Shown in pieces: positions 61,501 to 64,000 of a DNA stretch of 64,000 nt. The first letter of the stretch is position 1, and the number at the start of each line of letters is the position of its first letter. The stretch is from Verrucomicrobiaceae bacterium (lineage in GTDB: Bacteria; Verrucomicrobiota; Verrucomicrobiia; Verrucomicrobiales; Verrucomicrobiaceae), in assembly GCA_019694165.1 (NCBI GenBank), contig JAIBCL010000002.1, positions 372,001 to 436,000 on the forward strand. Reading direction: 5' to 3'. The notes under the pieces were generated by a model. It was not told the origin of the DNA, ran no database searches, and saw nothing but the letters and a program-made list of their open reading frames with translations. A program made the position numbers and the translations under genes.

Positions 61501-64000
61501 ATCCGTCGTGGTGACCGTGAAGGTCTCCGCCGTCGTGCTCGTCGGCGTGCCGCTGATCACCCCACCGCTGGTCATCGACAGACCGGCAGGCAGCGAGCCG
61601 AGCGTGACCGCGAACGAATAAGGCGCAATGCCGCCGCTCGCGCTCACAGTTTGATTGTAGGCTGTGTTCACCGTGCCGTCGGGCAATGTGGTCGGAGCGA
61701 CCGTGATCGTCGGGCACGCGGGAGTGACGGTGAAGCTGCGCGCTCCAGTGCAGTTGTTCGCGTCGGTCGCAGTAATCGTGAACGTTTGAGCGGTCGTGCT
61801 CGTCGGCGTGCCGCTGATCACTCCACCGCTCGTCATCGAGAGGCCTGTCGGCAGGACGCCTGCAGTCACCGCAAACGAGTAAGGCGCGATGCCTCCCGTC
61901 GCGCTGACGGTTTGATTGTAGGCCGCGTTCACCGTGCCGTCTGGCAGCGTTGCGGGATTCACCGTGATCGCCGGACACGCCGGAGTCACTGTGAAGCTGC
62001 GCGCGCCGGTGCAGTTGTTCGCGTCGGTCGCGGTAATCGTGAAGGTCGCGGCGGTCGTCGAGCTCGGCGTGCCGCTGATCACACCTCCGCCCGTCATCGT
62101 GAGGCCGGCTGGCAGCGAGCCAAGCGTGACGGCGAATGAATACGGCGCAATGCCGCCAGTCGCAGTCACGGTTTGATTGTATGCCGTGTTCACCGTCCCA
62201 TCCGGCAGCGTCGCTGGATTCACCGTGATCGTCGGGCACGCAGGCGTGACGGTGAACGAGCGTGCACCCGTGCAGCCGTTTGCATCCGTCGCGGTGATGG
62301 TGAACGTCGCCGCCGTCGTGCTCGTCGGCGTGCCCGTGATGTCACCATTCGCCGCGAGTGACAAGCCGGCGGGCAAGGTGCCGAGGGTCACGGCAAACGA
62401 ATACGGCGAGGTGCCGCCGCTCGCGGTCACAGTTTGCGAGTAGGCCGTGTTCACCGTGCCATTCGGCAGTGAAGCCGGATTCACCGTGATGGCCGGGCAG
62501 CTCGTGCTGAAGCTGAGGTTCACGCTACCGGAGCAACTGTTCGCGTCGGTGGCCGTGATGCTGATCGAGAAGTTGCCGGTCTCGGTTGGCGTGCCGCTGA
62601 GAGTGTGCGTGCCCGTGTTGAACGTCATGCCAGCCGGCAGCGTGCCGGTCTGCTGCCAGGTGATGGCACCGCTGCCGCCGCTCGCACTGAAGACCACCGG
62701 ACCATACGCCGTGCCGACCGTGCCGTTCGAAAGCGACGACGGAGAGATGCTGATCGTCGGGCAATCGACGGAGATCGTGAACAAGGCGGAACCGGAGCAG
62801 CCGTTCGCGTCCGTCGCGGTGACGGTGAAGTTTGCCGAGCCGCTCGGCATGTTCGGCGTGCCGCTGATCGCGCCGCCGGAGCTGAGCGAGAGGCCAGTTG
62901 GCAGCGCGCCGCCGGTCACAGCATACGTGTAGCTCGGCGTGCCGCCGCTCGCAGTGATGCTGGCCGAATATGACGTGCCATTCGTCGCCGATGGCAGCAC
63001 GGCCGGAACGCTGGCGAGAGTGATCGACGGGCACACCGGCGTCAGCGTGTAGCTGCGTGAGCCGGCGCAGCCCGAGTTGTCCGTCGCAGTGATCGTGAAG
63101 GTCTGGCTCGTCGTGCTTGTCGGCGTGCCGCTGAGAACGCCGCCGCTGGAAAGCGTGAGGCCAGCAGGCAAGGTGCCGAGCGTGACGGCATACGTGTAAG
63201 GCGACACGCCGCCGCTCGCGGTGATCGTCTGCGAGTAAGCCGTGCCGACCGTCGCCGCCGCCAGCGATGCAGGAGCGAGCGCAATGCTCGGGCAGTCGTA
63301 GCCGAAGTCGATGGTGAGGTCGCTGTTCGCGTCGTTCGCATTGTCGGAGGCCTTGTTAACGCCTGTCTCGGTGTCGCCATCGGTCGGCGCGCTATCGGCG
63401 ATGAGCGAGAAAAGCGCGGTGCGGATGCCGTTCGTCGCGGGCGCGGCGTCGTCGATGCCGTCTTCGCCAACGTCATCATCGCCAAGCTGCGTTCCGGCGA
63501 CGGAGATGCGGCCATAAAGCGGCTTGCCACTGGCGAATTCGCTCGCCGGCACTTTCACGTAATAGCTGCCGGGCGCGACGTTCGTGAACAAATACAGTCC
63601 GCCGGCACCTGTGGTCACCTCGTCGATCTGCGTGTCGGAGTTGTCATACAGGCGGACCTTCACGCCGGTGACACCTTCGCCAGAATCATAGTGACCGTTG
63701 TGATTGGCGTCGATGAACACCAGGTTGCCGACGCTCATCGCGCGCTCGACGACGAAGGTGTTTCCGTCGTCCGTCTCACCCGCCACGATGCCGACGGGAA
63801 TGCGGTTGTCGGTGAGGCTGACGTTCGCCGCGTCGTCATTCGGATTCGTCGTGTCGCCATCCGCCACGGTGAGGTACCCGGCCGGCGGCGTCTTAACCAC
63901 GACGTAATTGCCGGGCGCGACATTGATGAAGGTATAATCCCCGTTCACGTCCGTCTGCACGGGACTGCCGATCTGAGCGCCATCGCTCGGGTCGCCATCG
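49576..64000 (-). CDS. Giant surface protein: SdrD-B-like, 32 Ig-like repeats, more SdrD-B-like domains, shared C-terminal module; 5' end outside window
   Basis: The reading frame is open to 64000, where it reads SdrD-B-like sequence (DGDPSDGAQIGSP), so the start is outside. More than 4800 codons are present. From N to C: SdrD-B-like domains (64000 to about 63300), 32 He_PIG-like Ig repeats of about 87 aa (63294-54886; CPAITVNPATLPDGTVNTAY, then LPAGLSLAANGDITGTP), and three GHLYLD-type repeats (about 54885-53950). Seven SdrD-B-like domains follow (about 53949-51370; LADTNNDNAGDAP, GNDFVEEQ). A linker and the C-terminal module come last, with a calcium-binding-like motif (NADGDRFDNLQEYAF) and the end SNWVIPMTWTP. 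No PEP-CTERM, LPXTG or barrel anchor is visible. A probable adhesin or structural fibre. Confidence 0.88.
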   Translation of the reverse strand, partial: DGDPSDGAQIGSPVQTDVNGDYTFINVAPGNYVVVKTPPAGYLTVADGDTTNPNDDAANVSLTDNRIPVGIVAGETDDGNTFVVERAMSVGNLVFIDANHNGHYDSGEGVTGVKVRLYDNSDTQIDEVTTGAGGLYLFTNVAPGSYYVKVPASEFASGKPLYGRISVAGTQLGDDDVGEDGIDDAAPATNGIRTALFSLIADSAPTDGDTETGVNKASDNANDANSDLTIDFGYDCPSIALAPASLAAATVGTAYSQTITASGGVSPYTYAVTLGTLPAGLTLSSGGVLSGTPTSTTSQTFTITATDNSGCAGSRSYTLTPVCPSITLASVPAVLPSATNGTSYSASITASGGTPSYTYAVTGGALPTGLSLSSGGAISGTPNMPSGSANFTVTATDANGCSGSALFTISVDCPTISISPSSLSNGTVGTAYGPVVFSASGGSGAITWQQTGTLPAGMTFNTGTHTLSGTPTETGNFSISITATDANSCSGSVNLSFSTSCPAITVNPASLPNGTVNTAYSQTVTASGGTSPYSFAVTLGTLPAGLSLAANGDITGTPTSTTAATFTITATDANGCTGARSFTVTPACPTITVNPATLPDGTVNTAYNQTVTATGGIAPYSFAVTLGSLPAGLTMTGGGVISGTPSSTTAATFTITATDANNCTGARSFTVTPACPAITVNPATLPDGTVNAAYNQTVSATGGIAPYSFAVTAGVLPTGLSMTSGGVISGTPTSTTAQTFTITATDANNCTGARSFTVTPACPTITVAPTTLPDGTVNTAYNQTVSASGGIAPYSFAVTLGSLPAGLSMTSGGVISGTPTSTTAETFTVTTTDANNCTGTRSFTVTPACPAITVAPASLPNGVVGTAYNQTVSASGGITPYSFAVTVGTLPAGLSLAANGDITGTPTSTTAATFTITATDANSCTGSRSFTVTPACPAITLGSVPAVLPGATNGTPYSAGITASGGTPAYTYALTGGALPNGLTMDNAGAISGTPNGAAGASNFTVTATDANGCSGSALFTISLGCPTINIAPGSLSNGTVGTAYGPVVFNATGGSGAITWQQTGTLPAGMSFNTGTATLSGTPTEAGNFSISIAATDTNNCSGSVNLSFSTSCPAITVNPATLPDGTVNTAYAQTVTASGGTAPYSFAVTLGTLPAGLSLAANGDITGTPTSTTAATFTITATDANGCTGARSFTVTPACPAITVNPSSLPNGTVNTFYNQTVTASGGIAPYSFAVTLGTLPAGLTLSGGGALTGTPTSTTAATFTITATDANNCTGTRSFTITPACPTITVNPSSLADGTVNTPYSATMSAAGGIAPYTFGVTAGSLPAGLSLAANGDITGTPTSTTAETFTITATDANGCTGARSFTVTPACPTITLNPTTLPNGTVNTAYSQTVTASGGIAPYTFAVTLGTLPDGLSLAANGDISGTPTSTTAQTFTITATDANNCTGTRSFTVTPACPSITVNPASLPNGVVGTAYSQTVSATGGIAPYSFTVTVGVLPTGLSLATNGDITGTPTSTTAQTFTITATDANNCTGTRSFTVTPVCPAITVVSVPAVLPAATNGAPYSASISASGGTPAYTYAVTGGALPNGLSMDNAGAINGIANMPSGSASFTVTATDANGCSGSALFTISVDCPTISVAPGSLSNGTVGTAYGPVVFNATGGSGLITWQQTGTLPAGITFNTGTATLSGTPTQAGSYSISIVATDANGCSGSVNLSFSTSCPAITVNPATLPNGTVNTAYSQTATATGGTSPYSFAVTLGALPAGLSLAANGDITGTPTSTSASTFTITATDANGCTGARSFTVTPACPVIAVNPATLPNGTVNTPYNQTVTASGGIAPYSFAVTLGTLPVGLTMTSGGVISGTPTSTTAATFTITATDANNCTGTRSFTVTPACPAITVNPASLPNGTVNSAYNQTITATGGIAPYSFAVTLGTLPTGLTLTSGGVLSGTPTSTTAQTFTITATDANNCAGTRSFTITPACPTITVNPFALPDGVVNSAYNQTVSATGGIAPYSFVVTLGSLPAGLNMTSGGVISGTPTSTTSETFTITGTDANGCAGNRVFTVTPACPTININPPTLANGVVGTAYNQTLTASGGIAPYSYEVSAGVLPDGLSLALTGEITGTPTSTTTQNFMITATDANGCTRTRSFTISPACPTITLASVPAVLPAATNGTPYSASIAASGGTPNYTYAITGGGLPIGLTMNNSGAISGTPNMPAGSANFTVTATDANGCQGSSAFTISVGCPTISIAPGSLSNGTVGTPYGPVVFNATGGSGAIIWQQTGALPAGMMFDLVTATLSGTPTVVGSYSISITATDANGCSGSVNLGFSTSCPAITVNPAALPDGTVNTPYSQIVTASGGTSPYSFAVTLGTLPAGLALAPNGDITGTPTSTTAATFTITATDANGCTGTRSFTITPACPVITINPVTLPNGTVNTPYSQTVTATGGIAPYTFAVTIGTLPAGLALAPNGDITGTPTSTTAATFTITATDANGCTGARSFTVTPACPVITVSPATLPNGTVNAAYNVTVTASGGIAPYSFAVTLGTLPTGLSLAPNGDITGTPTSTTAATFTITATDANGCTGMRSFTVTPACPVITINPATLPDGTVNAAYTQTLNASGGIAPYSFAVTLGSLPAGLSLAPSGDITGTPTSTTPETFTVTVTDANGCTGTRSFTVTPACPAITVNPATLPDGVVGTAYTQTVSATGGIAPYSFAVTVGVLPAGLSLAANGDITGTPTSTTAQTFTITATDANSCTGTRSFTVAPVCPAITVASVPAALPAATNGAPYSASITASGGTPAYTYAVTGGALPNGLSLSSAGAISGTPNMPAGSANFTVTATDANGCSGSALFTISVGCPTISIAPGSLSNGVVGTAYGPVVFNATGGTGAITWQQTGTLPAGMTFNTGTATLSGTPTEAGSYTISIVATDANNCSGSVNLSFSTSCPAITVNPASLPSATLGAAYNQTITASGGTSPYAFAVTAGALPPGLTLASGGTISGAPTTGGSYPVTITATDANGCTGARSFTLDVIFGTVTGHLYLDTNGNGVQNIGEPDLANVDVVITDSNGATQTVSTNGAGNWTAAVPPGTTTANVDETDPQFPAGALHTQGDDPTTFTAIAGTTTNGGIDGYFIHATVVGHLYLDSDGDGTQSLGEPDLPNVDVIITDSLGRALLVTTDVNGDWSINVPPGETTANVQENDPDYPAGSTHTEGTEPTTITALANTTNDGGTDGYYVSGTVAGHLYLDVNGNGTQDPGEPDLANVNVVVSDSLGGVHLVATDGNGDWTVSVPPGTTIADVDENDADFNALVLAGYVHTQGDDPTTVTAVAGNIVDGGTDGYFNPGSLSGFVLADTDDDDVGDSPIQGVLLALLDGFGSPVDGDPNSPGVQVITITTDVNGQYTFGGLPPGAYQIAEVQPAGYASVSDRDGGDLDIIGDVIPRVLDPAENETGNDFVEEQYGSITGTVLADTNNDDTGDTGIPGVVLTLLDLSGAPYDGDPNTPGVQPVTTTTDGSGTYSFTSLLPGQYRVGEAQPAGYQSISDLDGGNLDQIGDVVLVNVTSGGTSSGNDFVEEQLGTISGSVLADTDNDNAGDAPLSGVVVALFSDPNGDGNPNDGVQIGGTVLTNASGAYTFGGVQPGSYVVVETPPAGYIAVTDGDTTTPGDDAVNASTADHRIPVAVVAGETDDGNNFVEEQTGSISGAVLADTNNDNAGDAPISGVVLTLLDGSGNVIDGDAGTPGVQPVTATTNGSGAYSFGSLPPGSYRVGEAQPAGYASVSDADGGNLDVIGDVAPIVVVGGAASSGNDFVEEQSASIGNLVWIDANNNGIKDVSETGLDGVVVELLDGSGNPLDSDPNTGGIQPTTSTTAGGGLYSFSNLPPGSYRLTIATPPALYPISSTVTDTNDDVIDNDDNGSQIVAGAAITSPVFTLSAGETDNTKDFGLVAGGTIGNLVWHDTNGNGVKESGETGIDGVSIALLDSLGAPVDDPNTPGVQAYIVTTSSGGAYGFSNLAPGSYQLRIATPPAAYPESSPVTNTSDDAIDGDDNGTQAMPTAVVTSPLIALSHGEADNTKDFGFLATTGQYSISGQVRDDYDLDGNFSDADQPVGNVTIKLYADSNGNGSFDSGVDQLLGTTTTDGIGHYQFNNLPSGTYFVQEVDPNPSNSTADVQGANDNLIKVVILSGGSGASSVGNDFLDAVDPTGYIYSPVTGKIVAGGSMSVSGPGSITILMDGSTGQYGFVTDTAGTFTLTYTPPIGYMIDPSRPVAGPSFDPTGGPDPTVLGSSENPGNPGFLTNFSAAGNSYYLTFVLAPGDPFVINNNIPVVEIKPTTFAAWQYANQLGGQNGVAQNADGDRFDNLQEYAFCYAPNTGVSIGCPLKVIVNSNGRIDATVRKAAEASDVIYTLEYIADIASSSANGGGWTPVTTIVPTTVNNGDGTATSTYLDLATLPGLTPGRGFVRIKVDLDANHDTVPEQTTRTLASGWDTRSLSVQCQTCSMPFFVCDVFSGVVDSLGGGSLNVATSAGTGNVAASFVSGKQYYIEVLSGDNAGHRFDVDEAASTATTLAISTAGGNHNTLGSIPANIASDVIAVRQHYTMDDIFTKSLFHATNNQTTADRLLFYSSTSGTFSEIYWLYLNGGVPKWVLSTDATLTDRGSRVIDPAEAMYVHCRTTPVSLVLSGHVRQNSFACPLKVGSNLIGSGFPMDQSPAMRQMTLANGFTGGRDPAKVDQIRFWAGDATTGAEAYISHFLVEYNTLHQWSPQSNASLTNENNFLMFKSLQGAFVKSIAGKSNWVIPMTWTP
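51366..53949 (-). repeat. Seven SdrD-B-like domain repeats
   Basis: Seven units of about 110-130 aa each begin with an I-[ST]-G-x-V-L-A-D-T-[DN]-N-D or IGNLVW-D-NGNG calcium-binding-like motif, continue with a PPGSYR-V-x-AxPAGY core and end with GNDFVEEQ or DNTKDFG. The first four are close copies of one another and the last three more divergent, suggesting two rounds of duplication. Confidence 0.8.
54886..63294 (-). repeat. In-gene Ig repeat array with exact 1839-bp higher-order period
   Basis: There are 32 tandem Ig-like units, each starting CP-x-I and containing a second Cys in DANxCxG. Unit types recur every seventh unit: VPAVLPxATNG units are 2, 9, 16, 23 and 30, and GPVVF-WQQTG units are 3, 10, 17, 24 and 31. 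Equivalent ACGCT positions in the type-2 units are 63008, 61169, 59330, 57491 and 55652, exactly 1839 bases apart (613 codons). The array is therefore about 4.57 copies of a seven-unit module. Confidence 0.9.

Noticed and set aside
54886..63294. CRISPR-like array
   Set aside because: The regular repeats are about 260 bases long, in frame, diverged and protein-coding, with no spacer structure.

Overview
The window looks like a high-GC chromosome segment of a Verrucomicrobiota bacterium, or a close relative in the PVC group. Supporting signs are a DUF1800/DUF1501 secreted pair, an exosortase fused to an EpsI domain with a PEP-CTERM substrate, a signal-peptide sulfatase beside a secreted sugar isomerase-like protein, very large repeat-built extracellular proteins with SdrD-B-like, Ig-like and RCC1-like domains, and few Shine-Dalgarno sequences. 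No rRNA, tRNA, IS element or CRISPR array was recognised. Both ends cut a minus-strand gene: its 3' part is lost at position 1, and its 5' part is lost at position 64000.

Region 1 (1-18515) is mostly secreted surface proteins. It holds a truncated propeller-like protein, a 2632-aa protein made of four RCC1 propeller/ASH/FN3-like blocks, a DUF1800 and a DUF1501 protein in tandem, and a 1170-aa beta-strand-repeat protein. These genes are separated by REP-like palindromes. A polytopic membrane protein closes the region on the opposite strand.

Region 2 (18889-28017) is a co-directional block that I consider the most interesting part. A NarL-type histidine kinase/response regulator pair is followed by a degenerate receiver protein. 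Next comes a tightly coupled dltD-dltC-dltX-dltA-dltB operon for D-alanylation of an extracytoplasmic polymer. A second histidine kinase/receiver pair ends the block. A 20-base motif, ATAGGC-N5-GCCTAGCGA, occurs just after the first regulator and again just after dltB.

Region 3 (28137-48730) is mixed metabolism and envelope function: Mn-type superoxide dismutase, RsmB-like methyltransferase, an uncharacterised protein, an MgtE magnesium channel, DUF4337, a secreted multidomain subtilase, a TPR-thioredoxin protein with a membrane-anchored partner, the exosortase-EpsI fusion, an LsrF-like aldolase/thiolase, a sulfatase, a sugar isomerase-like protein and an ABC exporter-like protein.

Region 4 (48807-64000) holds a PEP-CTERM protein and, upstream on the same strand, a giant gene of more than 4800 codons in the window. 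The giant protein has 32 Ig-like repeats in an exact 1839-bp higher-order period, then SdrD-B-like domains. It ends in a C-terminal module also found at the end of the RCC1-like protein about 40 kb away. A calcium-binding-like motif plus beta-sandwich recurs near the C-terminus of four secreted proteins here, suggesting a shared surface or secretion tag.
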